This document shows, in pieces, positions 10,770 through 23,818 of a stretch of DNA of 64,000 nt. Each line of letters begins with the position of its first letter. Position 1 is the first letter of the stretch. Origin of the DNA: Irineochytrium annulatum (taxonomy: Eukaryota; Chytridiomycota; Chytridiomycetes; Chytridiales; Chytridiaceae). The translations under genes and the position numbers were made by a program. The stretch spans positions 1 through 64,000 of the forward strand of contig JADGJL010000020.1 in the NCBI GenBank assembly GCA_027600665.1. The letters are read 5' to 3'. Below the pieces are notes generated by a model, which did no database searches, was not told the DNA's origin, and saw nothing but the letters and a program-made list of their open reading frames with translations.

Positions 10770-10820
10770 GACGGTTTGTAAGTTGGAAGTTGTCTTAATC
10801 ACTGGGAGGCTTGAATAAAA
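10770..10820. promoter_or_regulatory. 51-bp shared divergent promoter region
   Basis: Just 51 bp lie between the LSm7 (-) and Elp1 (+) start codons, the shortest such gap in the window. A shared promoter is inferred; no motif is evident. Confidence 0.45.
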
Positions 10821-13800
10821 ATGAGGTCGTTGGTGCAGATTGGCGACAAGCTCGCTCGAGTAGCGTCCCGCGAGGGGCAGGCCCGGGCATGCATCGCTAT
10901 CGACGCCGAAGCGGACTGTCAGTACGTCTCGGTCTCGCAGCATGTCATCTCGAGGGTCTCGGCGACCGTGAACGATCCGGAAGTGCTGACAATAGACTTG
11001 GAACCTATGGTGGCCAAGGGCTCCTCCGTGGTCTCCATGCAGTTCCTCGCGGAATCTCAGTCTTTGTGCGTGGCTTGCTCAATGGGGGAAATACTCGTGA
11101 TCGGGTCTGAACCTTTTCGCCAACCGGACGTGGACGCCATCGTCGGCGATGTAGAATCCGGGATCGAGGCCATGCAGTGGAGCCCCGATGGAGAAGTTGT
11201 GGTGTTTGCGACAGGCAAAAGGACGGTGCTGGCGATGACGAAGGATTTTGATATGATATCTGAGTTTTCATGCGAGGTGGATGATCAAGGGAAGGGTTAG
11301 ACTTACTTTTGTCGATAATTGAGGATCTAAAGCGAGCCACAATAAGATGAGTTCATCAACGTGGGATGGGGGCGGAAGGAGACCCAATTTCATGGCTCCG
11401 CCGGGAAGGCGGCAAGAGAGGGTCCAGGACCTGGCATAGATTCACGCCTCGCCTTAAACGACGACTTTATGACTCGGATATCATGGCGCGGGGATGGGGC
11501 GCTGTTTGCCGTCTCGTCAATAGACAGAAGGAACGATACACGTTAGTTAGATTTAGCTAGTTCTCACAGTTCTCTAATACATTGCTGTCATGAAGCCTTT
11601 CGACTCATACGAATTTATGATCGCCAATGTGTCCTCCAGTCAACCAGCGAGCGGGTTTCACTGCTAGAGCACGGTCTTGCATGGAGACCATCGGGCGGCC
11701 TTATTGCATCATCGCACCGCAGCCTGAACCGGCATGAGGTTATCTTCTTCGAGCGTAATGGGCTGCGGCATGGGGAGTTTTTGTTGCGGGGGCCTGAATC
11801 GGTCGACGTTAGTTCAGCCGCATGCCCGCTCCTTTACTGACCTTATACCGTAGATTGTAGAGATGAGCTGGAGTATTGATTCTGCCGTTTTGGCGATATG
11901 GGTTACTTCCGATAATGGCGGGTCGAAGATTCAGCTATGGACGACAGGGAACTACCACTGGTATCTCAAGCAGGAGATAATGGCGCCGGCAGATGATGCC
12001 GTCAATGCGTTTGCCTGGGATCCAGAGGTGGCGGTGAAGATTCACGTTTCGCTTAAAAGTAGGCGCCTACGAACACCCTACTGTCCGGTAAAGCTTTATT
12101 TTTTCAGGCGGTGTTCTTCGAACGCTGGAGTTCATATTCGATGTTCAAACGACTACATCTCTGGCGCCAACCACACCTGCAACCGTTGCAGTCACAGACG
12201 GTGATATGCTCCTTTTGACCCCGTTCCGGATGTCGAACGCTCCACCCCCAATGTATTGCAAGGCAACACCAAGCCAAGGCCTGCCCATCATATCTTGCGC
12301 CTTCGGTTCTGATCCCAAAGATGACGATATTGCGGTCATGTTGAGCGACTACACGGTTGTTTTGTGCAAGAGTCGGGGGGCAGACCCCATTTCCGAGGTG
12401 GCAAAATTCAGGTTTGTAAGGCAGCTTTTAGAAAGCTAAGATATGCAAAGCCTCACAGAAGATGCCTCGAAATGTTGCTTCCGGCAGCTGGTCTGGCCTA
12501 CTGCAACGACAATTCTGGTGATAGCCACTGATGAGACATCGAAGGATTATATCGTTTGGATTAAACCCAACTTTGATACAAAAGAAGGATGGTTAGAGCG
12601 GGGAAAGATCGTGTCGACAGAGTTCCAGAGAGGGATTTTGCGTCTGTGCAGTAATGTGAACAACGGGTCAGTATTTGTGCAGACGAGTTCTGGTGAAATC
12701 GTAGAAGGTAAGACCGCCGTTTAGACTGTCGCTGAGAAAAATTGCAAGTATCGGAATCCGGTAAACAATGGAACATTGAAAAGGTCACAATGCTTATTGA
12801 GCCTTGCCCATGGCTCGGCTTTTATGCTTCGAAGCAAGAAGTTCGTCGTACAGTTGTATTATTACCTGACCACCCTTTGTAGGTCATAATATTTGCGCTG
12901 TCGACGAGAAACAATCTGTATATGGGAACGCAGTTGGTTTCTGGGGACGTGACGTCGTTTGCAATCCACGACATGTTCCTTGTGTATACCACCTTCGCGC
13001 ATGTCGCTAAATTTCTGCCGTTGGATGGTAGTAGGGAGGGTTAGAACGTTCTTACTTTCGCCGCGTTACTAAATTGCACGCTAGACGTCGATGAGCTCCT
13101 AACAAAGGGCTCAATGGCCGAACGAAGGATTGAAAGAGGGGCGCGCTTGATTACGGTCGTCCCGAATGATACCAAGATGGTACTGCAGGTAAGATTCTCT
13201 ATCGCGGTGATGGTGGGTTGTAAAATGTTGTTATAGATGCCCCGGGGCAATTTGGAAACCGTTCGTCCACGCCCTTTAGTTACTTCCGTCATCAAAACGT
13301 TGTTGGACAACACGGACTTCAAAGAGGCGTTCTACTTATGCCGGACGCACAGAATAGACATGAACATTCTCGTTGACTACTCACCTGATCTGTTTTTTAA
13401 CAACACATCAAAATTTGTGGACGGGATCGCGGACCCAGACCATTTGAATTTGTTTATTTCTAGCCTAAGGTGGTACAACTGTTGGCAAATGCCATGCTTA
13501 CATATGTCGAAACAGCAACGAGGATACATCGAGCTTGATACGAACGACTAAACCGAAGTATGCTTTTTTATTGTGTTTCACTTTGATTAACGTGTGATTT
13601 TAGAACGCCGCGGAAGCGCTCATTGTCGAAAATCAACGCCGTCTGCAGCAGCATCGCCAGCTACCTGTTGTCAAAGGAAGATAGGACGAAGTACATCACG
13701 ACCCTATTGACAACGGACGTGAAGAAGTCCCCACCCGATCTGGAGGTTGCGATGAGGCGCGTCAAGACGTTAAAAGGTTCGGCTGCTGATTCGATTTTTT

Positions 13801-15646
13801 CGGTTAATCAATGCAGAGGTGTCGGTTGAGGAAGCCGAGGGAGCTTTGCAGTATCTGATATTCATTGCTGATGTCGATCGACTGTATGACGTTTCTCTAG
13901 GGATGTACGACTTCGGTCTCGCTGTCATGGTTGCGCAGTACTCTAATAAGGTTTGTCTATCTCTTTGCGTTGTGTTTACTTAACTTGCTAGGATCCTCGA
14001 GAGTACATACCGTTCCTCACAGAGCTGCGCGAGCTTCCGGTCTTTCGACAGCGATTCCGGATCGACGACCACCTGAAGCGGTGGGAGAGCGCGCTAATGA
14101 ACTTGAAGAAGATTGAGGACCATCAGGAAAATCCGACTTCTATTTTCTCAGAGATACAAGAGTACTGCAAACGTCATGCTCTGTTTACGACCGCTTTCAA
14201 ACTGTACGAAGCGGATGGAACGAAGAGAAATGTACGAAAACAAATGTATTATACAGCTTTCAAAATGCATTAGGTCCTTATGAGGCTGTATGGAGACTAT
14301 CTGGACGCTAACTCGCGGCTGCCGGAGGCGGGTCATGGTTTGTATTGCATGCACCCACGCCTACTGACCGATCAATAAGCATACGTAGTTGCCGGAGAGT
14401 TCGAGAAGGCAATAGACTGCTTTTCTAGAGCGCTGATGTGGAGAGAAGCCTTATCTGCAGGCCACACGATGCAGATGTCGGAGTCAGATGTGGCGCATCT
14501 GTCGAGATCGTTGTCAAGTGCGTCGTCGGCATGGATACGCGATGCTAATATGTTCTTAAAGCTGCCCTTGCCGAAGACAACCGCTATGATGACGCTACGC
14601 GCTTGCTCGTTGACTACTGTCAAGACGTTGTGGAGGGTGTGAACTGTTTGCTGAAAGGCGCGCTGTGGAGTGAGGCTCATAGATTGGTAGACCGCTAGAA
14701 TTCTTTCAAGCTAAGCTAACCCTCGCAGTGTCACAAAGAGAAAAGGGAAGGACTTATCTCCGAAGTTGTAAAGCCGGCTTTATTGGAAGGTGGGACATCA
14801 TTGTGCTATTTTATGCTCACACCTTCAGCATCCCAACATGTCCGAGATGACCTCGAGACTTTGGTTACTTCTTTCTTAAAGCAGCGGGAGCGTCTGAACA
14901 CTGTGCGAGAGCAGAACGCGAAGAACCTGGCCGCTGCTTTGAATGGGGACTTTGACGTGACGTTAGACTCTGTGGACATGATGTCGGACTCATCGTCCTT
15001 GGCAACGTCGAAGAATACACCGTCCTCGTTCCGATCGCATACAACGAAGTCGGTCGGGACGTTTGTAAGGTATGCCTGTATCCAAAGGCGGCTTCTATGC
15101 TTATAGTGACAGCAACCGTTCCAAGACAAGGCGGAAGCAAGAACGGAGGCGCTTTGCTGGACAGAAAGGCGGGGTGTATGAAGAGGAGTTCCTTGTTAAT
15201 TCTTTGAATGCGGCTGTGACTAAAACGAATGACATGCGATGTTGGTCGAATTTGCTCGTTATTCATTTTAACCCCGTACACAGCGAATCTACATGCTCTA
15301 GTCGTCGCGTTGTATTCAAATGACTGCTTTGCTGAGGCTGGTGCTCTTCAAAGTGATTTCACCGCCGCAATTGCGACAATCAAGGAGGGAATGACCGGGG
15401 TATTTGAGGGCATCGCAGAGGTAAAGAACAGACATGGAGCGATTGCTAATAACGAGGCAGAACGCCGCGATGCTGGGCGTCGTCGAACGACCGCATGACG
15501 CAACTCGGGATTCGCAGAAGTCGTGGCCGTCCAAGAACCCAGATCAAGAACCCCCTACACCCAGTAAGTGGATCCCCAAGTTCCCCGAGCCGGCCACCTT
15601 CAGCAACGCGCCATACGGCGTGGAGCTCTTCGGCGACTGGGCGTAG
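10821..15646 (+). CDS. ELP1: Elongator complex subunit Elp1 (Iki3)
   Basis: Twenty-two exons: 10821-11295, 11347-11541, 11596-11807, 11854-12058, 12108-12411, 12451-12707, 12749-12840, 12883-13027, 13085-13188, 13237-13469, 13516-13557, 13604-13776, 13817-13950, 13992-14231, 14274-14337, 14380-14517, 14562-14686, 14729-14789, 14829-15069, 15107-15240, 15284-15420, 15461-15646. The sum is exactly 1,299 codons. Elp1 is the scaffold of Elongator, which modifies wobble uridines of tRNAs. WD40-type propellers occupy the first half (VGWGRKETQFHG, FFERNGLRHGEF, FAIHD). The TPR-like C-terminal half contains CRTHRIDMNILVDY and YNRYDDA-type helices. A strongly basic segment (KTRRKQERRR, about 15.12 kb) before VYEEEFLVNSL matches the tRNA-binding basic region known in yeast Elp1. 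The last exon is the least certain. Confidence 0.93.
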
Positions 15647-15757
15647 ACGTACATGTGCATGTAGCAAGAACAGAGTCACATTTTTAAACACGGATTGCCG
15701 CCGTGTCAAACTCGTGAATTAGGATCCCCCATCTTAGATCCTCTCCTCCATCCCATC

Positions 15758-17616
15758 ATGGACGGCCTACAGCGGAGTCTCCCGTTCCTCCCCGGGCATC
15801 AGTATGACCTCAACAAGATGGTGCGTCTCCTGCCCTTCCATGAGAAGCTTCTGTTTGCACAGGTTTTGACGACCTTCCCCTTCAAGGCGCTCCCACATCA
15901 CCGCAAGTCGCATGCCTTCGATTACTGCAACACAGTCTCCGTCTTCAAAGGCGAGGCGCCGGGAATTGGTTAGCATTACTTGATTTGACCAAAATTGAGT
16001 TATTTCCGATTTCCGTCCAGGTGGGAAGCTGCTACCCGGACAGGACGACACGAAGATCCACACGTCTGTGGAGGTCTACCCGCACAGCGACAATTTGGGG
16101 GAGAATGTGCCCGCGTGGGTCGCCTTTGACCGCAAAGTCCTCAGGTTCTACGCCTATTTCCAAGAGGCTGTGAACGAGAAGAGGGAGGAACAGTACCGTG
16201 TTCGCAAGTACGGAAATCTGTTCTTAGCTGGTATGGCTTACCTTTGCCGTTAGGGTCAACATCTACTTCTATCTGGAGGATGACACGATTCACGTCAGCG
16301 AGCCGAAGACGCCAAACAGTGGGATCCCGCAAGGTTTGTTTGCGAAGATCATACTGCTTTTGACCCACTGCATGCAGGGACTCTCATTCGAAGGCACCGA
16401 ATTCCTCGTTCAAACTCGGAGAAGGGCCAACATTACATCATTACGGACCTGAACGTGGAGAAGGAGGTTACCTTCTACGCCAGGACGTTCAAGATTGTCG
16501 GATGTGATGATTTCACGAGGGTATGATTTCTTACCGCGTCTCACCGCTAACACGCCACTCAGGGCTTCTTGAGCCACCTAAACGTCGGCGTCCCGAAGAA
16601 CACCACGTTCCCCGCGGACCCGTACCAGACGCACCGCAACGAGATGCTGGCCCGCATGAAGGCCACCCGTCCCTCCCAGCCTAAATCCTCTCTCAAGAAG
16701 TTCCTCGAGAACGACCGCCGCGTTCTTCGCTTCTATTGCGTCTGGGACGACACGAACTCTGTCTTCGGGGACGTCCGCCACATGATCGTTCACTACTACC
16801 TCTCGGACGACACTATCGAGATCCGGGAGAGCATACCGGCCAACAGCGGGAGGGAGACCAACACCTTGTTTTTGAGGAGGTGTAAGCTGCCAAAACACAA
16901 GTCGAGGCAGCATAGCGAAAACCCGGAGGATTACTTCAACGAGAGGGATTTGACCATCGGATCCGTCCTGCACCTTTACGGCAGGCCCTTTGTCGTGTGC
17001 GACTGCGACGAGTTTACCAAATCGTACTATCGGGAGAAGTATGGGCTGGAAGACTTTGATCCGGTTCGCATCGAGGACTATGAGGAGAAGGATCCGGCGC
17101 TGGAGGTTCCCTTGATTGTTGAGGCGTCGCAGTCGGCCGCGCAGCCGCTGATCCCGGCCAACACGGTGCCTAAGAAGGACTTCAAGAAGCTAATGTTGTA
17201 TGATGGGGTTTGCCTGCGCTTCTCGGCTGTGTTGCAGTCGTCGAAGCAGGTGGACAGGGATAGGAAGTTTGTCATCTCCCTTTTCTTGGCTGATGACACC
17301 ATCTCCGTTTTCGAGCCGCATCAAAGGTAATTTGGCTCGCATTTTGAAGACGCACTCAAGGATTATCAGGAATTCGGGTATTATTGGAGGGAAGTTTTTG
17401 GAGAAGCAGATGATCAAGAAGCCCAATACGGACACTTACTACCAGCCTGCCGACTTCTACCTTGGTATTTGCATTCCATCGCTTTTCTATATGTTGCTAA
17501 CATGGCAACCAGGTGCCGTCCTGACCTTCTATCAACATCCTTTCGTTGTTACGGGTGCTGACGAGTACGCCATCACCTTCATGGAGGAGCACAACCTGCA
17601 GTTCAAGAAGGATTAG
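15758..17616 (+). CDS. EFHC1: EFHC1/Rib72-like DM10-domain protein of ciliary doublets
   Basis: Seven exons: 15758-15968, 16021-16207, 16254-16333, 16378-16520, 16563-17326, 17370-17464, 17513-17616; 527 residues. The start reads SLPFLPGHQYD, typical of the family. Three DM10 domains follow, roughly residues 80-185, 235-340 and 405-510, marked by VLRFYAYFQE, VLRFYCVWDDT with VHYYLSDDTIEI, and CLRFSAVL with SLFLADDTISVFE. These proteins bind inside the protofilament ribbon of flagellar doublet microtubules. Human EFHC1 is about 640 residues and has a C-terminal EF-hand; this model stops right after the third DM10 domain, so that part is absent here. Same strand as Elp1, 111 bp downstream of its stop. 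Confidence 0.92.
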
Positions 17617-17864
17617 GGGTGTACACAAACTTTGGGAGTGAATAACCGAAATTTTTCGCGGGACGATTAATTTTTTTTCGTGGATCAAACACACAACAAA
17701 AGTAAAAGTAGGAAAGCATTTAAGTCAAAGGGTCAGCGTGCACGTAAATAGAACTAATACAATAATGTTCGCAAATTTTGACACTTTTACTATCAGGCTA
17801 CATACATTTTCTGCAGGCGCGGAGTCCCTATTAACGGCGCTCATATTTCATATACAACTACTAA

Positions 17865-19646
17865 TCAAAGCTTCGCCTGTCCCTTCATCTCCATGATCTT
17901 CCGAATCGTATGTGTCTTGCTTCCCGCCCTCCCCAAATCCACCTCCTCCATCCCCTCCCTCCAATTCGGCCTCTCCCCATCCACAGTGCCCGGCACGCCC
18001 GCCGGATTCTCCTTATCACCGAAAAAGATCACATTCACCGTCATATCATCCCTGAACCTTCTGGAATACGGGGCCGGGATGCTCAACAGCTTCCTCGTCT
18101 TCTCCACGTCGGCCCCACCGAGCGCGTTCCGGATAAGATCCGTGGCGGCGTTGTCGTCGACGTGGAGCCATTTCCCGGTGTTAAAGGCAGCGTTGGAGCC
18201 GGAGATACGGGACGCAACGACGGAGACGACCTCGTCCGAGGTGAGCTCGTCGTAGAGGCCGTCGGTGGCCAGAACGAGGAAGCGGTCGCGGGCAGGGTCG
18301 AGGGTATAGTGCGTCACTTCGGGCTCGGCGGTGACGTAGGGCGGGGTTTTGTAATTCCGGGGTAGGCCGCGGGCGGTTATCCAGGGGAGGACTTTTGTCT
18401 GGACGTCGATGGGCCATTTATATCTCGAGTCGCCTGTTTTTGCGCGGTCAGCATGCACGGCCTACGTGAAGTGTCCGAATGATACATACCAAACGCCCTT
18501 GTCGGCATCAACCCTCCTAATACCCGTCCCTTGACGGCAACCGTCTCCATCTCCCCCGGATGCTCATCGATGAGCCTATTGTACTCGCTCGGGTTCTTGA
18601 CCGTTTGATCTGCACTCAGGTCGATCGCCTGATACGCGTCCGCCGCCCCCTCGGCCCCACTGACCCGTCTCCCCAGCACGGCCCTCGAGTCCCCCGTACA
18701 ACACACAAACACATCATTCCCCTCGATATACGCCAGCAACGCACATGACCCCGTCAGCGCCGGCATTAAGCGGGCGCGCACCTGTTGCTCGACGGACGCG
18801 TCCGGTGAGAGAGGTTTGAGAGGCGGGATACCGGCGTTTACGACGTCGGCGTCGAGGCGCTTGAAGGCTTCCTTGAGGGTCGTAGCGATAAGACGCTTGT
18901 GGTCAGTCGTCATGAGTCCGTCGCGGTCGAATTTAGGTGGGGGAAGCTTAGACATGGCGTGGGCCACGTATGAAGGGAGGTGGGTCGAGATAACGGCGCC
19001 GCAGTCTGGGCCTCCATGGCCATCGAAAACGCTTTATGAGCAATTAAGCACCGAGTGGTGTTTCCGTAAATTAAAATATGAACATACCCGAATATGGCGG
19101 CCGTCTTGAATCTGTTCTCGCTGTGATAGTCCTCGATTGGGTCATTGCTGTTCACAGCCGCAATGTCGACCCTCTCGATCGGCGCCGTCGGATGCATCGC
19201 GACATTGCCTCCGAATATGGAATTATACACTGACGCGAGGGTCGAAGGCGGCGAGGAAGGCCGTGACAGAGATGCGGGGGGCCGCTCGAATCTAATAACT
19301 CCGACCTCAATCTCTATTCATCTTGCTCAATGGCTTCGCTTCGCGATCACGGTATCAACCCCTCGGACTAATCTCACCATCCTTCTGCTTCCTTTCTCTC
19401 CTTCCTGTGCTTCCTGCCCCGTATTTGTGTTCTCCCTCAAACTCACCTAATAACTTTCTCCCTGCCACGGAGGTATCTGTTCACCTCCGCGTCTGACAGC
19501 TGGGGCGCGTTCGGAATCTTGTTGCCCTCTTCTTGGATGACCTTTGACTTGGAGGAAGGGGAAAGGACGTAGTATGCGGCGGCCGAAGTTGCGGCGATCC
19601 CGGATGCGGCTGCGAGGGCGCGTGGTCTGAGCAGGGAGCTCCACAT
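17865..19646 (-). CDS. PTC5: PP2C-family protein phosphatase, mitochondrial Ptc5-like
   Basis: Four exons read right to left: 19447-19646, 19088-19291, 18490-19031, 17865-18433; 504 residues. Motifs in order: VFDGHGGPDCG, LTGSCALLAYI, CTGDSRAVLGR, LMPTRAFGDSRYKW, LATDGLYDELTSDEVV and RDDMTVNVIFFG, which supply the metal-binding aspartates of PP2C enzymes. The N-terminus (MWSSLLRPRALAAAS, then an alanine-rich hydrophobic stretch) looks like a mitochondrial targeting sequence. The closest known type is Ptc5/pyruvate dehydrogenase phosphatase, so the likely substrate is the E1 subunit of that complex; this is inference. The first intron is 155 nt, long for this window. An upstream in-frame GTG at 19673 is not used as start. 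Confidence 0.9.
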
Positions 19647-20428
19647 GTGCGCCAGAGAATGATTCGGCGTCACAAGGAAGCGATGCGGGACAGCAGGACG
19701 ACGGGCGGGGGGAGGAATGCTGAGCGGAGCGCGACGTGAATCGAAATTCCAACAGACGAGTGCTGTCTCAATAGATCTAAAGGTTAGGAGCGCGAGTCAG
19801 CCTACGCGACGAGAACGAACGAATGTACATCCCATCTGTCCGGAGTATTTATTTACTTTTTCTTTTTTTCCTTTTTTTCTTGGTTGATAAAAGCGAACAA
19901 GCCCTGAGGTAGACTGTCCGTTCTCTCGCAGAAAAACCTTGACGCAAGGACGTACATCCAAACGTCATTATGCCGGGCTTCGTCCTCGTGACTTGCGGTT
20001 GTCGGGGTTGTCTGCATGCCGGCGGTGCTCGTGGCAGAATTTGGACTGAAACGGTCCGGGTCTCGCCCTCGTGAAAGTCGCGCAGTGACAACACGAGGCG
20101 CTGCCAAACTGGCTGACATCAGCGCTCAACGACCAGGGACGCCGGCCCCAAGCACCCCGTTCGAGTCCATCAACACCGGCAGATTCCGCCCGTGCTGACC
20201 AGGCCCCCCCCGCCTCGTGATATCGGCGGGGACGAGAGAAGCATCGCCGATTAGGAGCGTGAAAGAACGGACCCCTTCACATCCCACGGCCCTTCTCAAC
20301 ACACCCTCGACCTGAGGCACTACCGTCCCGAGCCAACAGCCGCTCGCCCCGTCTCCAAGGTCTCCGCATCCCGCATCTCCGGCCACCGTCAACATCACCA
20401 GCACCGCACACAGCCAGCATCCACAGCC
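19647..20428. other. Gene-free intergenic region between divergent genes
   Basis: About 780 bp between the phosphatase (-) and alpha/beta hydrolase (+) starts. It contains a T-rich/A-rich patch near 19851-19885 and a C-rich stretch just upstream of 20429. Short open frames such as that at 20016-20198 have no recognisable features. Promoters for both genes are expected here. Confidence 0.5.
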
Positions 20429-22634
20429 ATGCCAATTGGTCACACGCCCTTGAAGCTGTCGCTCCTGCGGGGCGCCTTCTTCCTCCTCGACTGCATTCCA
20501 CCCGCTTCTCTAATCTTCACCGCCTACCACATCTACTCTCACCTCCAGCCGTCCTCCCATGCATCCCAGGACTTCCCTTCCACCAAATCGGCAAACCTCT
20601 CCTTCCTCTCCTTCATCCTGCACCACCTCCTCTCGACCGTCCTCCCGCTGTACATGTTCATCGAGGCATCGTTCTACGTCTTCTTCATGCTCCAGCGGGC
20701 GAGACTGCAAAAAACTAGACCGGTGCCAATGATCCCCGATCACGACAGGGGCAAGTTCTTCTACAGGGTGCTGGACGAGATGGAGGACGACTGGGAGTTC
20801 AGGAAGTTCTTCGCGGGCTGGTTCTGCTGGAGGAGCAACGACAGCCAGCTGTTTGCGAGCGAGTTTGGGGAGATTTACAAGAATGATATCAAGGACTGGT
20901 GAGTTGTTGAGCGGTTAGAAGTTTATGGAGTGATGGAAAAGTAGGAAATGGGATAGGAGGAGAGTAGTGGATGGACCAATATATTTTTGGAGTGGGATAG
21001 CCGTACCCATGTTCACTATAGTACTTGTGACAGTCATTCGTGTTATACACCTACACCCGCTACACCCTCTCTTCCTCATAGCTTCTCTATCTCTATACAC
21101 TAGACGCCACTTCCCTAATTCCGTTCCCGAACTCAATTATACCTTTTGGAATTTCAGGATATCATGGGCTTTCTTCTCCGCCTCCTCCTATGACTCCCTC
21201 GCCCGCGGCGACGCCCGCGGTCGCGAGCTCGCTCTCGAGATCGACGAGATGGTTTCCGACATCGAGCACACGCGCCGCTTCAAGTTCGAGGCTGGCTTTA
21301 ACCCGTTGATCCGTCCTGTCCGCTTGAACTACAACGAGGTCCAGGCGTACCCCAAACCCATCTTGATTTACACGGCCGTTTACCTCGCTGAGAGTCTGGG
21401 CGGGCTGGTGTTGAGGGTTATGGGCTTCGATAGGTTCAACTCCGCGGAGGAAAGGTTCCCGGGACGCAGTGGGCTTGAGACGCCGAGCATTACGTATTGG
21501 GCTAGGATCCCGGTGGAGGATGAGACCGGGCAGACGTATGTGGCGTCGAAGGAGGATGTGCCCGTCGTGTAAGTCTTCGCACATTTTTGGTCTTCACATT
21601 TGCTTCGTTGGTTGCTTATGAAGAATACAGGTTCTTCCACGGTATCGGCGGCGGTCTTTTCAGTTACATTCCTTTTTTGTACCAGCTCGTCTTCACCGAC
21701 AAGGCGCGCCCATTTTTCCTCGTTGAGTTGCCTTATGTAGCGTAAGTTTCCTGCCCGGGCGCGCTCTACGGCTATTTTTGAGTTCTTCGGCGTTTGCTTT
21801 TCCGTTGCAGTTCGCCCCTCTCGCGACGCCTATTCTTCCCGTTACGACGCTTAACCTAAATTTCTTTCCAAACCAGCATGCGTCTCGTTGACCACGTTCC
21901 CACAATGGAGCAAACCGTCTGCGAGGTCGAGGACATGCTCGACGCCCACGGCTTCACGCGTGCCTTTTTCATCGGCCACTCCCTTGGGACGGTTCTTTGC
22001 TCCTGGATGGTTAAGAACTCAAAAGCTGCGGCGGGAGTCGCACTGTTGGACCCGATTGTGTTTAAGACGTATCACCCGTCGCTGGCGTACAACTTTGTGT
22101 ATCGCCACCCGGGGAGGAACACAACTGGGAAGGCGAATGAGCTGCTGTTGCATTGGCTTGTCTCAAGAGAGTTGTACATCTCGCAGTTCATTTCGAGGCG
22201 TGAGTTTTCAATCTTGGCCGAAATTGTTTCGCGCGACTTTGCTTGCTAATGAATGTTCTCCACAGACTTCTGCTGGCATCAGAACGTCCTTTGGCCCGAG
22301 AGCCTGCCGGAGAACCACCACATCTTTGTCTCGCGGAAGGATCAGATCATCGACGGTGACGTCGTCGCAAACTGTGAGCTCTTTATAATCTTCTTTACGC
22401 CGATTGCGATCCCTTGCTAATTTCTTTGCGCTTTCTACAGACCTCCAAGCGAACAACGTGACGCACTCGGTTTACGACATCGACCACGCCGAGTTCATGC
22501 TTAATCCGAGCATAGAGCGCGACATCATCCAGAAGGTCCTCGGTACGGTGGAGGCCATAGAGGCGAAGTTGTCGCCGCAGGTCAAGAAGAAGAATGGGGG
22601 TGGAAGCGGTGGTAGGGCTAAGCTGAGGAGGTGA
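20429..22634 (+). CDS. Membrane-anchored alpha/beta hydrolase
   Basis: Six exons: 20429-20898, 21158-21568, 21631-21741, 21877-22199, 22266-22373, 22441-22634; 538 residues. Two hydrophobic segments in the first 100 residues (around LLRGAFFLLD and FILHHLLSTVLPLYMFIEA) should anchor the protein in a membrane. The hydrolase core starts with the oxyanion-type HGIGGGLFSYIP, has the nucleophile elbow GHSLG (catalytic serine) and ends with candidate acid and histidine residues in SRKDQIIDG and YDIDHAEFML. The acceptor and leaving groups cannot be told; lipase or esterase activity on membrane lipids is a reasonable guess. The first intron (259 nt) is the longest in the window and stays open in one frame. 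The C-terminus is basic and glycine-rich. Confidence 0.85.
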
Positions 22635-23818
22635 TGATGGAGGAGTGAGCTGGGTTACTGCTCTTTCTTTGTTCACCATTTTAAGCAGGTAGCGGAGCGT
22701 TTAGAGTTAGCGTTTGGTAGCCTAGGCTGGGTTTACTAGGATTAGTTTAAATTAAGCGTCGCTGTATGGATACTCACTTTCATAACAGTAGCAGTTGGTT
22801 GGTTCACTTTGTATCTCGATTGGGGATGGACGCACTCCCCGGTTCATCGCTCTTGGTCTTGTTGTCGGACATGGTCTTTGCATTCTTTTCGCATAATTTC
22901 TAGTAACAATTTTTTTTTCTATTACGTGTTTCAAATCTTCGCATTTATGGACATTAACAAAACTTGTTATAGCCTGTAGCTGAACATTTTAGCCTCCCCT
23001 TTATCTTGGTATTTCTTTCTACCTGGTCCTGCCTTTCTTTGCCTCCGTAGGCTCCGCTAGCTGATGTTGAATTTGCCTTGATTTTCTTTCAGCATACAGT
23101 ATTATATCTCAAACCGACCACGAACACTTACACGAAATACATGTTGCTCGAACACGACAAATGCCTTTGCTTGAGAAACTACGCATTTTTACCCTACCAT
23201 CAATTTTCGAGGCCGACGAAGACAAGTAAAGCGATCCGCCGACAGTAAGGCAAACCAATGAACAGATCCGCAGTATTTTACTCTTTTATTTTCTTTACCA
23301 AAAAAGGAACGTCTATAACAAATTAAGTACAAAGCCACACCTTATCTAATTTGGCTTCTCCACAATGGTAAAGACACAAAAGGAAGAAAAAATAGGGTGC
23401 GTAAGAATTGACGGCATGTAATCATATTGGAGGCAATCCATTTGATAAAACTGTAAACGAAAGCAGTAACAACGACCATATTTAAAAAGCAAAAAGTCAA
23501 TACGAAAAAGGCAGCCTCCCAGCTCACTCGGAGCCTGCGAGAAGGAACCAAAAAGGAGAACGACATCACAGTTACTAACAGATTCACACATTTCCGATAG
23601 GCGAAAGGCGAAATTTGGATGAGTGGGAATAGGAGACGAAGGGAGGGGAAAATAAAAAACATCGAGAAGCAGCGGGTGCAGTTCAGTGAACAGTGAAATG
23701 CACAGAACGTCATTACATGGGTGCAAAAATTCTCTCTATGGAAAGGAACGGGCGAAGGGTGCACAAAACGGATTCAAAACGAGGAGATCGCGGTCGAAAT
23801 AAAACGCCACGCCGCCAT
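22635..23818. other. 1.2-kb stretch without a recognisable gene
   Basis: This is the largest clearly gene-free interval, between two convergent genes. It is AT-rich compared with its flanks. A minus-strand open frame at 23342-23764 is rich in phenylalanine, leucine and serine and looks like chance reading of pyrimidine-rich sequence. It may hold long 3' UTRs or a non-coding transcript; nothing specific is visible. Confidence 0.5.

Noticed and set aside
20016..20198. 60-codon open frame upstream of the alpha/beta hydrolase
   Set aside because: No domain, no splice context and composition like the surrounding intergenic sequence.
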